A stretch of 64,000 nt of DNA from Hyphomicrobium sp. (GTDB lineage: Bacteria > Pseudomonadota > Alphaproteobacteria > Rhizobiales > Hyphomicrobiaceae): positions 1-64,000 of the forward strand of contig JALHOF010000001.1 of NCBI GenBank assembly GCA_022843145.1, written 5' to 3'. The notes beneath the pieces are model-generated. The model ran no database searches, was not told the origin of the DNA, and saw nothing but the letters and a program-made list of their open reading frames with translations. The translations under genes and the position numbers were made by a program. Each line of letters opens with the position of its first letter. Position 1 is the stretch's first letter. Shown here in pieces: positions 11,014 through 20,618 of this stretch.

Positions 11014-11883
11014 CTAACGGCGGGCGGTCTGCAATTTGTCGCCGCGACGCGAGCGGGGATCCTCGACCTCGATCCAGCGCAGTCCGTCGCGCACCGGCGC
11101 CAACTGGACGCGGACCATATCAGCCACGCGCCCGAACGCCCGGGTAAGTGTGGCGGGCAGCGGGACCGCCGCCGCCGTCATCACCGATCCGGCGACGCTC
11201 GTCTGTGCGACGGCCGCGATCAGCATTGCAACCACCGACAGCCCGATCGCCACGCGCAGCCCCTTCCGGCGGCGGGTGGCGGCGGTGCCGCGCGCAATCG
11301 TGCCCCTGGCGCCCCGCCCACCGGCGGAAGCCAAGCGCGTTGCTCGCCGGCCTGCTGCAACGGCCGATCGAGCAACACTATTGACCGCGCCGTTGACCGC
11401 CTTTGGTGTGCGTCCGAGGCGGGTGACCCACGCAGGCGGCACACTCTTCACTGCGGCGACGCCTGCCGCAGGTTTGGACGTTTGAGTGGGCGTAGCGCTT
11501 GTCGGAGAACCCGGCTGCGGTGCATCGACCCGCGCGGCAGACCCGACACGCGTGATGCGGGCGCTGGACGAGGGCGCCGCCGCACTGGCTGTCGCAAGAT
11601 CCTGCGCGAGCGAATGCAAGACCGGCCGCGCGTCAAAACCCAGTCCCGCGAGATAAGCCGTCACGACCCGCGATGTCTCGGGCCATGGCGGCAACGCGGA
11701 CAACTGCCCGGTTTCCAGCGCCCGAATGGTCCCGACATCCGTGCCGAGCCGCTGCGCGAGGTCCCATTCCGCCAGCCCCAGAATGCGGCGCGCGTCGAAA
11801 AACATGCGGCAGTACGCAGGCGGCAACGTCGCACCAACCCGCGCATGCGCAGTGTTTCCGGTCGCTGTCGAACCGCTCATCAT
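11014..11883 (-). CDS. helix-turn-helix domain membrane protein (RodZ-like)
   Basis: The 289-aa product has an N-terminal Cro/C1-type helix-turn-helix (FFDARRILGLAEWDLAQRLG ... IRALETGQLSALPPW, about residues 25-60), a low-complexity Ala/Pro/Thr linker, a basic stretch and a single membrane segment (LRVAIGLSVVAMLIAAVA, about 220-240) followed by a short periplasmic tail. This layout is that of RodZ, which ties MreB to the membrane in rod-shaped cells, but the C-terminal beta domain of RodZ is not evident. Two adjacent ATGs at 11883 and 11880 are both possible. It lies before prfA on the same strand. Confidence 0.65.
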   Translation of the reverse strand: MMSGSTATGNTAHARVGATLPPAYCRMFFDARRILGLAEWDLAQRLGTDVGTIRALETGQLSALPPWPETSRVVTAYLAGLGFDARPVLHSLAQDLATASAAAPSSSARITRVGSAARVDAPQPGSPTSATPTQTSKPAAGVAAVKSVPPAWVTRLGRTPKAVNGAVNSVARSAVAAGRRATRLASAGGRGARGTIARGTAATRRRKGLRVAIGLSVVAMLIAAVAQTSVAGSVMTAAAVPLPATLTRAFGRVADMVRVQLAPVRDGLRWIEVEDPRSRRGDKLQTARR

Positions 11884-11976
11884 GACTGACGCACGCAACA
11901 CTCGATTATTTTCCCTCGGCCGATCGTCGGCGATATCCGCTGCCTTGTCAAAGGCGATCGATCGCTTCGGCCCGCT

Positions 11977-12474
11977 TCAATGATCGGTTTCGGCCGCGTT
12001 CTCGGGATCACCGGGATGAAGCCCCTCGATCAGGTCCATCAGATCGTTCCGCAGCGCGCGAATCTCCGGCTCCGACATCCCAAGACGACAAGCGACGAAG
12101 CGGCGCGCATCCAAGGCCGTCCCCTTCAACTCATAGCCCTTTGCAGTGAGGGAGATGACGACTTCCCGTTCGTCGGCGCTGCTCCGCTTGCGCTTCACGA
12201 GGCTCTGCTGTTCGAGCCGCTTCAAGACCGGCGTCAGCGTACCGGAATCGAGCATCAGTTTCCGGCCGATCTCCGAAACGCTCAGCCCGTCGGTCTCCCA
12301 CAGCACGATCAGCACGAGGTACTGCGGATAGGTGATCCCCATCGGATGCAGCTTCTCGCGGTAGGTCCGGGTCATCGCGCGGGTCGCCGCGTAGAGCGCA
12401 AAGCAAAGCTGGTTCTCGAGCCGCAGTATTGCGTCACCGTTTGCCGGCTGCAGCGGCTTTTTTCGGCTTGTCAC
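11977..12474 (-). CDS. MarR family transcriptional regulator
   Basis: The 165-aa protein has the winged-helix core of MarR/OhrR (LVLWETDGLSVSEIGRKL, recognition helix near LDSGTLTPVLKRLEQQSLV, and wing RSSADEREVVISLT). The segment LENQLCFALYAATRAMTR with a cysteine close to the N-terminus (about residue 25) is typical of OhrR-type peroxide sensors, where this cysteine is oxidised. No ohr gene lies next to it here, so the target is unknown. The assignment to MarR is firm; the OhrR subgroup is inferred from the cysteine and the flanking motif. Confidence 0.9.
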   Translation of the reverse strand: MTSRKKPLQPANGDAILRLENQLCFALYAATRAMTRTYREKLHPMGITYPQYLVLIVLWETDGLSVSEIGRKLMLDSGTLTPVLKRLEQQSLVKRKRSSADEREVVISLTAKGYELKGTALDARRFVACRLGMSEPEIRALRNDLMDLIEGLHPGDPENAAETDH

Positions 12475-12561
12475 GTCCGAACCCTCCGTTCGACGAGAAC
12501 CTGGACGACATTGCGCCCGCCGCTCAAGCGGAATCGATGCCCCAATAGTCGGGCATCGACG

Positions 12562-14853
12562 TCACAACTCTACACCGTCCTGTTCCGCCATCCGTTTCAG
12601 CTCACCGCGAATATCCGCTGCGCCGGCTTGGATCAGGTCATCCAGGCGCGCCGCCACTTTGGCCGTGTCGAGGGCGAGAATCATCGTCTTGACGGGTCCG
12701 ATCGATGCCGGCGCCATCGAAATCGATCGAAAACCCAGCCCGATCAGAGCCATCGCCTCGACAGGACGACCCGCCATCTCACCACAGAGATTGAGCGGAA
12801 CTTTATGCTTTTTTGCGGCCCGCACCAGCGTCTTTAGCGCTCTCAACGGCGCCGGCGCCAGCGGATCATAGCGCCGGGAAACCAGCGCGTTGCCGCGATC
12901 AGCGGCAAACATGAACTGCATCAGGTCATTGGAGCCAACCGACGCGAAATCGACCTTGGGCAGCAGCTGATCGAGTTCGAACAGCACGCTCGGCACTTCG
13001 ATCATCGCCCCGAGCTTGATCGAACGCGGCTTCTGATATCCCCGTCGTGCAAGGAGCGTGATCTCCTTTTCGACGAGCACGCGCACGGCATCCATCTCGA
13101 ACGATGCCGACACCATCGGGATCATGATCCGGAGATCCGCCCCCTCGGCGGCGCGGATGAACGCGCGCACCTGGGTCCGGAACAAAGCCGTGCGGTCGAG
13201 CGACATGCGGATCGCGCGCCAGCCGAGCGCCGGATTTTCTTCTGACGCGCGCTTCATGTAGGGCAGCGACTTGTCACCGCCAATATCGAGCGACCGGAAC
13301 ACGACGGGCTTGCCGCCGGCTTCCTTGAGGATCGATTTGTAGGCCTGGATCTGACGATCGAGGCGCGGAAAGGTTTGCGACAGCATGAATTGTAGCTCGG
13401 TGCGAAACAGCCCGATGCCGTCGGCGCCGCTCTCCTCGAGGTGCGGCATGTCGACGAGCAAACCCGCGTTCATGTTCAAGCTGATGCGTGCGCCATCGCG
13501 CGTCACCGCCGGACGATCGCGCAAAGCCTCGTATTGCTTCTGCCGCTTGGCGCGGAACCGCACCTTGTCGGAGTAGGCGGCGATGACCTCTCCCGACGGC
13601 CTCAAATGCACTTCGCCGGTCTCCGCGTCGACCACGGCCGCGTCCATCGCCGAAACCCGCTCGACAATGCCCTTGGCCTGCCCGATGGCGGCGACGCCCA
13701 GCGCCTTGGCGACAATGGCGACATGGCTCTGGGCGCTGCCGTCCTCGACAACCAGCGCCCTCAATTTGGTGCGGTCGTAGTCGAGCAATTCCGCCGGCCC
13801 CATCGTGCGCGCGATGAGGATGGTGTCGGACGGCAGCTCCGCGGGCGTCGCACCGCCGTTGGCGCGCCCCGCGAGTGTGCGCAGAAGGCGGTCCGACAGA
13901 TCGTCGAAATCGCGCTGACGCTCCCGCCAATAGGGATCGTTCTGGCGAAGCATCCGCGCGCGCGTCGAGTTCTGGACGCGCTCGACCGCGGCTTCTGCCG
14001 TCAACCCGCCCAGCACCGCCTCGTTGAGACGCCGCTCCCAGCCCTTGTCGTGCGCAAACATGCGGTACGCTTCGAGCACTTCCTTGTGCTCACCCGCGAC
14101 CGTCAGGTGCTCATGGGCGAGCATCGCATCGAGCGAGGCGCGCAGTTCTTTGATCGCGCCCTCCATGCGGCGCATGTCGGCGGCCGGATCGTCGGACAAA
14201 TGCTTGGTGACGACGATCCGCGGCTCATGAAGAACCACGTGGCCGAGCGCGATGCCGTCGGAGATTGGCTCGCCCTTGACCACCAGCGGCGCCGATTTCG
14301 ACAGCTCGATGTCGCTCCCCGCGCCGGCCACCGCGCCCGAGACGAGATGCTCGGCGACGACCATCGCGGTCGTCTGCATGATCTCGACGTCGTCGTCGGA
14401 GTATTCCTTGCGCGTGCGGTTCTGCACGACCAGAACGCCGAGCACCTGTCCCGCGCGCTGGATCGGCACCGCGAGCATCGAATGGTAGATTTCTTCTCCC
14501 GTCTCCGGGCGGAAGCTGAACGCAGGATGCGCCTGCGCGTCGGGCTCGTTGATCGGCTGAGCCAGTTCCGCGCAACGCCCGACGAGTCCCTCTCCACGCT
14601 TCAGCCGGGTGTCGTGGACGGCTGACGAGCGCAAGCCTTCTGTCGCGAACAGCTCGAGCGAACCATCCTGGCGCTTCAGGTACATGGAGCAGACTTCGGC
14701 GACCATCAGCCCCGAAATCTGCCGCACGATGCGGTCGAGGCGCGCCTGACCATCGCCGGGATCGGCCATGATCTCGCGCAGACGCCGCATGAAAACACGC
14801 AGCGCCGGCTCGGACGGCAGGATGGGGAGCTCCTCCCCGCGCTTCGTAGCCAT
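12562..14853 (-). CDS. ptsP: phosphoenolpyruvate-protein phosphotransferase, nitrogen PTS (EI-Ntr)
   Basis: PtsP transfers phosphate from PEP to the NPr protein of the regulatory nitrogen PTS. The 763-aa product has an N-terminal GAF domain (about residues 20-160), the HPr-binding and phosphohistidine domain with the active-site histidine in GSAQSHVAIVAKALG, and the PEP-binding TIM barrel (SLDIGGDKSLPY, GSNDLMQFMFAADRGN, CGEMAGRP). The start at 14853 (MATKRGEELPILP) is chosen because the 13 residues upstream are not conserved-looking. It follows lysC on the same strand, as in many Hyphomicrobiales. Confidence 0.94.
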   Translation of the reverse strand: MATKRGEELPILPSEPALRVFMRRLREIMADPGDGQARLDRIVRQISGLMVAEVCSMYLKRQDGSLELFATEGLRSSAVHDTRLKRGEGLVGRCAELAQPINEPDAQAHPAFSFRPETGEEIYHSMLAVPIQRAGQVLGVLVVQNRTRKEYSDDDVEIMQTTAMVVAEHLVSGAVAGAGSDIELSKSAPLVVKGEPISDGIALGHVVLHEPRIVVTKHLSDDPAADMRRMEGAIKELRASLDAMLAHEHLTVAGEHKEVLEAYRMFAHDKGWERRLNEAVLGGLTAEAAVERVQNSTRARMLRQNDPYWRERQRDFDDLSDRLLRTLAGRANGGATPAELPSDTILIARTMGPAELLDYDRTKLRALVVEDGSAQSHVAIVAKALGVAAIGQAKGIVERVSAMDAAVVDAETGEVHLRPSGEVIAAYSDKVRFRAKRQKQYEALRDRPAVTRDGARISLNMNAGLLVDMPHLEESGADGIGLFRTELQFMLSQTFPRLDRQIQAYKSILKEAGGKPVVFRSLDIGGDKSLPYMKRASEENPALGWRAIRMSLDRTALFRTQVRAFIRAAEGADLRIMIPMVSASFEMDAVRVLVEKEITLLARRGYQKPRSIKLGAMIEVPSVLFELDQLLPKVDFASVGSNDLMQFMFAADRGNALVSRRYDPLAPAPLRALKTLVRAAKKHKVPLNLCGEMAGRPVEAMALIGLGFRSISMAPASIGPVKTMILALDTAKVAARLDDLIQAGAADIRGELKRMAEQDGVEL

Positions 14854-14905
14854 GCACCTTTGCCGTTTGTCGGCCCGGAAAGGGCGTTGCATCGGATTGT
14901 GCGTC

Positions 14906-14937
14906 GCCGCCCGGTCTCGTGAACGAGACCCGGCGGC
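14906..14937. repeat. 15-bp inverted repeat between lysC and ptsP
   Basis: The core GGTCTCGT-GA-ACGAGACC (14913-14930) is a perfect palindrome with a 2-nt centre, and the flanks GCCGCC/GGCGGC extend the stem to 15 bp with one mismatch. It could be a terminator or attenuator of lysC, or an operator before ptsP. No T-run follows on either strand. The rest of the 14854-15154 gap holds no supported gene, but shows repeated CTAGTGT motifs (14967 and 15055) and a distant pair GTGTGGT/ACCACAC. Confidence 0.6.
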
Positions 14938-15154
14938 CGGGGCACTCGGGATCGTGAGGCCGTCCTAGTGTGGTGTCCTGCGAAGGTCTTCACAATTCGC
15001 GGCAAGCTCTTCAAGACATTTGCGAGATCGAACCACACCAGAACCATAGGCCTTCTAGTGTCCGACAGTCTCCGAATGGCCTTGCGGCAGTGCCGGATGT
15101 TGTGAAGGCAATTCGCAGACAGAACACTCGGCTGCGTGAAGTCTGGCGGCGCCG

Positions 15155-16417
15155 TCAGGCCGCGTCGAGACCGTACAACGTGTGCAGCGTGCGAACGGCG
15201 AGTTCGGCGTAAGCGGCGTCGATCAACACGCTGATCTTAATTTCCGACGTGGAGATGGCGAGGATGTTGATCCCCTTCTCCGACAAGGCCTTGAACATCA
15301 TCGCGGCGACACCCGCGTGACTGCGCATGCCGATGCCAATGACCGACACCTTGACCACGTCCGCGGAGCTTCTGACATCGAAATAGCCGATGTCGGCTTT
15401 CGCCGATTTGAGCACATCGAGCGTACGCGGAAGCTCCGACGCCTGCACCGTGAACGTCATGTCGGTGTGCTGGCCGTCCGGCGTGATGTTCTGGACGATC
15501 ATGTCGACGTTGATCGACGCCTCAGCGAGCGGACCAAACACGCGGGCCGCGATGCCCGGCTTGTCTTCGACCTTGAGAATTGTGACCTTCGCCTCGTCCT
15601 TGGCGTAGGCAATCCCGCTGACGACCTGCTGCTCCACGATCTCGTCCTCGTCGCAAACAATGGTGCCGATATCTTCAAGTTGTCCCGCGCGCACGGGCTG
15701 CATGGCCTCGGGCGCGACGAAACTGGAAAGTACGCGGGTGCGGACCTTGTGCACCATCGCGAGTTCGACCGACCGCGTCTGCAAAACTTTCGACCCCAAT
15801 GACGCCATCTCGAGCATCTCCTCGTAGGAGACCTTCGGTAGCCGCCGCGCCTTGGGCACGATGCGGGGGTCGGTCGTGTAGACGCCGTCGACGTCGGTGT
15901 AGATGTCGCACACATCGGCTTCGAGTGCGACCGCCATGGCAACCGCACTGGTATCCGAGCCGCCGCGGCCGAGCGTTGCGACGCGGTTCTCGTGCGGTTC
16001 GATGCCCTGGAATCCGGTGATGACTGCGACTTCACCCTGGTCGAGCCGCTTGCGGATCTCTCCGCCGAGCACATCGAGGATGCGCGCGGAGCCGTGCGCG
16101 GTCGATGTCTTGATCGGAATCTGCCAGCCCTGCCACGACCGCGCCGGCACGCCGATCGATTGCAGCACGATCGCTAAAAGACCGGCCGTCACTTGCTCGC
16201 CCGTGGCCACGATCGCGTCGTACTCGCGCATGTCGTGCAACAGCGACGCCTCGCGCACATACCCGAAGAGTTGGTTCGTGACGCCCGACATGGCGGAAAC
16301 GACCACGGCGACCTTATTGCCGGCGTTCACCTCGCGCTTGACGTGCTGCGCGACATTGCGGATGCGATCGACATTGGCGACGGACGTACCGCCGAATTTC
16401 ATCACTACGACAGCCAT
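15155..16417 (-). CDS. lysC: aspartate kinase
   Basis: LysC phosphorylates aspartate, the first step to lysine, threonine and methionine. The 420-aa protein starts with the kinase motif VVVMKFGGTSVAN, has the ATP/substrate motif GRGGSDTSAVAMA, and ends with two ACT domains (VTILKVEDKPGIAARVF and VSVIGIGMRSHAGVAAMMF), the sites of feedback control. Length and start fit the monofunctional alphaproteobacterial enzyme. It is divergent from ubiG, an arrangement common in Rhizobiales. Confidence 0.96.
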   Translation of the reverse strand: MAVVVMKFGGTSVANVDRIRNVAQHVKREVNAGNKVAVVVSAMSGVTNQLFGYVREASLLHDMREYDAIVATGEQVTAGLLAIVLQSIGVPARSWQGWQIPIKTSTAHGSARILDVLGGEIRKRLDQGEVAVITGFQGIEPHENRVATLGRGGSDTSAVAMAVALEADVCDIYTDVDGVYTTDPRIVPKARRLPKVSYEEMLEMASLGSKVLQTRSVELAMVHKVRTRVLSSFVAPEAMQPVRAGQLEDIGTIVCDEDEIVEQQVVSGIAYAKDEAKVTILKVEDKPGIAARVFGPLAEASINVDMIVQNITPDGQHTDMTFTVQASELPRTLDVLKSAKADIGYFDVRSSADVVKVSVIGIGMRSHAGVAAMMFKALSEKGINILAISTSEIKISVLIDAAYAELAVRTLHTLYGLDAA

Positions 16418-16689
16418 TGCGCTTCCCGCCCAGGCCCCAACGTCTCGAAATTTCTAGGATCACCGCCTGAACGCGATAAGCATGGCGGCCGCCTTCTCAA
16501 CCGCGCCCGCCCCGAAGAACGATGGCGGCAGACCGCCCAGCGCCGGAACAAAGAAGGACTTGATCGGCGCGAACTCATAACCAGATCGGGCGCCGAGGGC
16601 AACACTCCCCGCCCTTAAACTTGCGCGCAGCGGCCGTCCGTCCCCGCCGGCTTGACAAATATGCCCCCGCCCCGGCCTATCTTGCTGCC

Positions 16690-17490
16690 ATGACAGAGTT
16701 CAAAGCCCAAACCTTAGGCGATTTGCCCGGCGAAGAAGCCCGCGGCGAGAACACCTTAGATCGCAACGAAGTCGACCGTTTCAGCCGCATTGCGGCCGAA
16801 TGGTGGGACGCCAACGGAAAATTCCGGCCGTTGCATCAGCTGGCGCCGGCCCGGCTCGGATTCATCCGTGATCAGTTGCAGCACCATTTTTGCTCTGGCT
16901 CAGCCGCTCCGCCATCGCGTCTCCGCCCGCTTGCCGGCCTCTCGGTACTCGACATCGGCTGCGGCGGCGGCCTCGTCGCCGAGCCGTTGTGCCGCATGGG
17001 CGCGCGTGTCACCGGCATCGACCCGTCCATCGACACCATCGAGACCGCCCGGGCGCACAGCTCACCCCAGGGACTTGCCATCGATTACCGCGTCGCCCGC
17101 GCCGAGGATCTCGTGGCCGCCGGCGAGACATTCGATGCCGTCACCTGCCTGGAAGTGCTGGAGCACATACCCGACCCGGCCGCGTTCATCGCGCTGGCCA
17201 GCCGGCTGGTACGTCCCGGCGGCGTGATGATCGTTTCGACGATCAATCGCACCATGAAATCGTATGCACTGGCCATCGTGGCGGCGGAGTACGTGCTCGG
17301 CTGGCTGCCACGCGGCACGCACCAATGGGATCGCTTCATCACGCCCGATGAAATGCAGCAGCACCTGAACGCTTCTGGCCTCGCCGTCGTGCGCACGGAG
17401 GGTGTCGTCTACGATCCGCTGCGCGACGTCTGGAGCCGCTCGGACACCGATACCGATGTCAATTACATGATGGCTGCCACGAAGCCTTAG
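16690..17490 (+). CDS. ubiG: bifunctional ubiquinone biosynthesis O-methyltransferase UbiG
   Basis: UbiG makes both O-methylations of the ubiquinone ring at the inner membrane face. The 266-aa product begins with the DRNEVDRFSRIAAEWWD motif (residues 18-36) found in UbiG, then the SAM-binding motif VLDIGCGGGLVAEPL and the family signature GTHQWDRFITPDE. The ATG at 16690 lies at the start of this similarity; an upstream extension to 16621 is unlikely. Its stop codon TAG overlaps the TAA stop of the convergent RND gene. Confidence 0.95.
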   Translation: MTEFKAQTLGDLPGEEARGENTLDRNEVDRFSRIAAEWWDANGKFRPLHQLAPARLGFIRDQLQHHFCSGSAAPPSRLRPLAGLSVLDIGCGGGLVAEPLCRMGARVTGIDPSIDTIETARAHSSPQGLAIDYRVARAEDLVAAGETFDAVTCLEVLEHIPDPAAFIALASRLVRPGGVMIVSTINRTMKSYALAIVAAEYVLGWLPRGTHQWDRFITPDEMQQHLNASGLAVVRTEGVVYDPLRDVWSRSDTDTDVNYMMAATKP

Positions 17491-20400
17491 CGCGCAACCT
17501 CTGATTTCAGTTCCGGGCCCGGTGGGGCTGCAGGCACCGCATCCGGACGGCGCCATAGGCGGTGGTGCAGCCGATCGAGCAGCAGATAGATCGCCGGCGT
17601 CGTGTAGAGCGTCAGGAACTGCGACACGACCAGTCCGCCGATGATGGTGATACCGAGCGGGATCCGCAATTCCGATCCAGGCCCCGAAGACAGCGCCAAC
17701 GGCAGTGCGCCGAGCACCGCGGCCAGCGTCGTCATTTGGATCGGACGGAACCGTTCGAGGCACGCCTCATAGATCGCATCTTTCGGTGACAGCCCGCGTT
17801 CGCGCTCGGCGGCGAGAGCGAAGTCGACCAGCATGATGCCGTTTTTCTTGACGATGCCGATCAGCAGAACGACGCCGATCAACCCGATCAGGTTGAGTTC
17901 GCGCCCGGTGGCCTGCAACGCCAGCAGCGCGCCGAGCCCCGCGGACGGCAAAGTCGAAATGATCGTCAGCGGATGCGCAAGGCTTTCATAGAGCACGCCG
18001 AGCACGATGTAGACCGCCACCAGAGCCGCCAAGATGATGATCGTTTGCGCCGCGCTCTGCTGCGCCGCCGACCGCGCCTCGCCCGCCGCTTCGACGCGGA
18101 TGTTTTCAGGCAGCGTCATCGCGGCGACGGCGGCGTCGATGGCCTTGGTCGCCGTCTCCAGCGCCAACCCGGTCTTGACGTTGTAACTGATCGTGACGGC
18201 CGGGAACGGCCCCTGGTGATTGACCACCAACGGCGCCTGCCCGTCCTCGATGCGGATCAGCGTCGACAGCGGCACTTGTGCCCCGGATGCGCTCGGAACG
18301 TGGATCCGGTTGATGTGCGACGGCTCCCGCTGCAGCGCCGGATCGATTTCGAGGATCACGCGGTACTGATTGCGCGACGTATAGATCGTCGAGATCTGGC
18401 GTTGCGCGAACGCGTTGTTCAGCGCGTTCTCTATATCCTGGATGCTCACGCCGACCCGCGCCGCCGCATCGCGGTTGATGACGACGTTGAGCTGGTAGCC
18501 ACCCTGCTCGCGGTCGGTTGCGACGTCGACGAGCTCGGGCAAACCCTCGAGCTGCTTCACTACCTTCGGCACCCATTGATAGAGCTCGTCGATATCGAGG
18601 CTCCACAACGTCAACTGATACGTCGACTTGCCCGACCGGGCCCCGGCGCGAACGTCTTGCGCCGCGCGCAGGAACACCCTGAGCCCCTGCACGACGGCAA
18701 GCTTCGTCCGCAACCTGTCTGACACCTGATCCGTGGTCAATCCGCCGCGCTCGTTGAGGGGCTTCAGCGAGATGAACATGCGGCCCTGGTTGGCAGACGA
18801 ATTGAAGCCGCCGGTGCCGATGGTCGATCCGAGTTGCGCGACCGCCGGATCCTTCAGCACGATTTCGACGGCCTGGCGCTGCAGCTTCGCCATCACTTCG
18901 AACGAGGTCTGCGCCGGCGCTTCCATCGATGCGAACATCAGCCCCGTGTCGTCCTGCGGAAGCAGACCCTTGGGCGTTGCGATGAACAGATGCACCGTCA
19001 CCACCATCGTCGCCAGCATCGTGAAAAGCATGACGAATTGGTTGTCGATCGCTATCCTCAGCGTGCGCGCGTAACCGCGCATCATCGCGCCTAGAACCGC
19101 CTCCACGATCCGATCGATGCGCCGCGGCTTGGCGTCGGGCTGGTGCTTCAGGAAGTGCGCGGTAATCATCGGCGTCACGGTCAGCGACACCACCGTCGAG
19201 ACCACGATCGCGAACACCAGCGTCATCGAGAACTCGCGCAGCAGCCGGCCGAAGACGCCGCCGAGGAACAACAGCGGAATGAACGCGGCCAGCAGCGACA
19301 CGCTGATCGAGATCACGGTGAACCCGATCTCGCGCGCACCGTTCAGCGCGGCTGTGATCGGCCTCTCACCCTTGTCGAGGCGACGATGGATGTTCTCGAT
19401 CATCACGATGGCGTCGTCGACGACGAAGCCAACCGAGACGATGAGTGCCATGAGCGTCAGGTTGTTGATCGAAAATCCGGCGAGCCACATCGCGCCGCAG
19501 GTCCCCGCCAGCGACAGCGGCACCGTGATTCCGGCCGCGATCGTCGGTGGCGCGCGGCGCAGGAACAGGTAAACGACGAGCATCACCAGCACGACCGACA
19601 GCGCGAGCGTGAAATGCATCTCATGCACGCTCGCACGCAGTGTCGTCGTCCGGTCCGACAGCACCGAAATTTCGATGCCGGCCGGCACCAGCGTGCGTAG
19701 CGTCGGGATCAGCGCCTTGATCGCATCGACGGTCTCGATGACGTTGGCGTCGGCTTGCTTGGTGATCGGCAGGATGACGGCCGGCTTCAAATTGAACAGT
19801 GCCGCCGAGCGCGTATTGCGCGGCCCTTGCTCGATGGACGCCACGGACGACAGCCTGACGACGTCGCCGTTGCGCGTCTTCACGACGAGCGTCCGGTAGT
19901 CCTCGACCGACTTCAACTGCTCGTTGACGCCGAGCGTGATCGACTGCTTTTCACCGTCGATCTGGCCCAGTGGCGTAACCTGGTTCGCCGCCGAGATCGC
20001 CGCGCGAACCTCCTCCATGCCGACGCCCATCGCCGCCAGCCGCGACGGGTCGATGCGAACACGAATCGCCGGCTGCTCCGCGCCCGTCACCTGCACCTCG
20101 GCGACACCCGACACCTGCATGATGCGCTGCGCGATCACGGTGTCGGCGGCGTCGTATACCGCGCTTGGCCCGAGCGTATCGGACGTCAGCGCCAGGATCA
20201 GCACGGGGGCCGCAGCCGGGTTGATCTTGCGGAACCGCGGCAGCGTCGGCAGATCGCCGGGGAGATCACGCGCGGCCGCATTGAGCGCCGCCTGCACGTC
20301 GCGCGCCGCGCCGTCTATGTTGCGTGACAGGTCGAATTGGATCGAGATGCGCGTCGAACCGAGCGACGACACCGACGTCATTTCGTTGACGCCCGCGATT

Positions 20401-20618
20401 TCGCCGAGCCTGCGCTCGAGCGGCGCGGCGATGGTGGCGGCCATCGTTTCCGGATCGGCGCCCGGCCGAGACGCCGTGACGCTGATCACCGGGAATTCGA
20501 CCGACGGCAGACTGGCGACAGGCAACGCGCGATAGGCCACGATGCCGACGAGGAAAAGTCCGATCGCGAGCAGCGTCGTGCCGATGGGTCGCAGAATGAA
20601 GGGGCGCGAGACACTCAT
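17487..20618 (-). CDS. RND efflux transporter permease, MdtC-like
   Basis: The 1043-aa protein is an inner-membrane RND pump of the HAE1 family with twelve membrane segments and two large periplasmic loops. The TM4 proton relay is visible as VDDAIVMIENIHRR, and the N-terminus SVSRPFILRPIGTTLLAIG is typical of MdtB/MdtC. Its ATG overlaps the stop of the preceding RND gene (ATGA), so the two are translated together and probably form a heteromultimeric MdtBC-type pump served by the adaptor upstream. Substrates (bile salts, novobiocin and similar in E. coli) are not deducible here. Confidence 0.92.
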   Translation of the reverse strand: MSVSRPFILRPIGTTLLAIGLFLVGIVAYRALPVASLPSVEFPVISVTASRPGADPETMAATIAAPLERRLGEIAGVNEMTSVSSLGSTRISIQFDLSRNIDGAARDVQAALNAAARDLPGDLPTLPRFRKINPAAAPVLILALTSDTLGPSAVYDAADTVIAQRIMQVSGVAEVQVTGAEQPAIRVRIDPSRLAAMGVGMEEVRAAISAANQVTPLGQIDGEKQSITLGVNEQLKSVEDYRTLVVKTRNGDVVRLSSVASIEQGPRNTRSAALFNLKPAVILPITKQADANVIETVDAIKALIPTLRTLVPAGIEISVLSDRTTTLRASVHEMHFTLALSVVLVMLVVYLFLRRAPPTIAAGITVPLSLAGTCGAMWLAGFSINNLTLMALIVSVGFVVDDAIVMIENIHRRLDKGERPITAALNGAREIGFTVISISVSLLAAFIPLLFLGGVFGRLLREFSMTLVFAIVVSTVVSLTVTPMITAHFLKHQPDAKPRRIDRIVEAVLGAMMRGYARTLRIAIDNQFVMLFTMLATMVVTVHLFIATPKGLLPQDDTGLMFASMEAPAQTSFEVMAKLQRQAVEIVLKDPAVAQLGSTIGTGGFNSSANQGRMFISLKPLNERGGLTTDQVSDRLRTKLAVVQGLRVFLRAAQDVRAGARSGKSTYQLTLWSLDIDELYQWVPKVVKQLEGLPELVDVATDREQGGYQLNVVINRDAAARVGVSIQDIENALNNAFAQRQISTIYTSRNQYRVILEIDPALQREPSHINRIHVPSASGAQVPLSTLIRIEDGQAPLVVNHQGPFPAVTISYNVKTGLALETATKAIDAAVAAMTLPENIRVEAAGEARSAAQQSAAQTIIILAALVAVYIVLGVLYESLAHPLTIISTLPSAGLGALLALQATGRELNLIGLIGVVLLIGIVKKNGIMLVDFALAAERERGLSPKDAIYEACLERFRPIQMTTLAAVLGALPLALSSGPGSELRIPLGITIIGGLVVSQFLTLYTTPAIYLLLDRLHHRLWRRPDAVPAAPPGPELKSEVAR

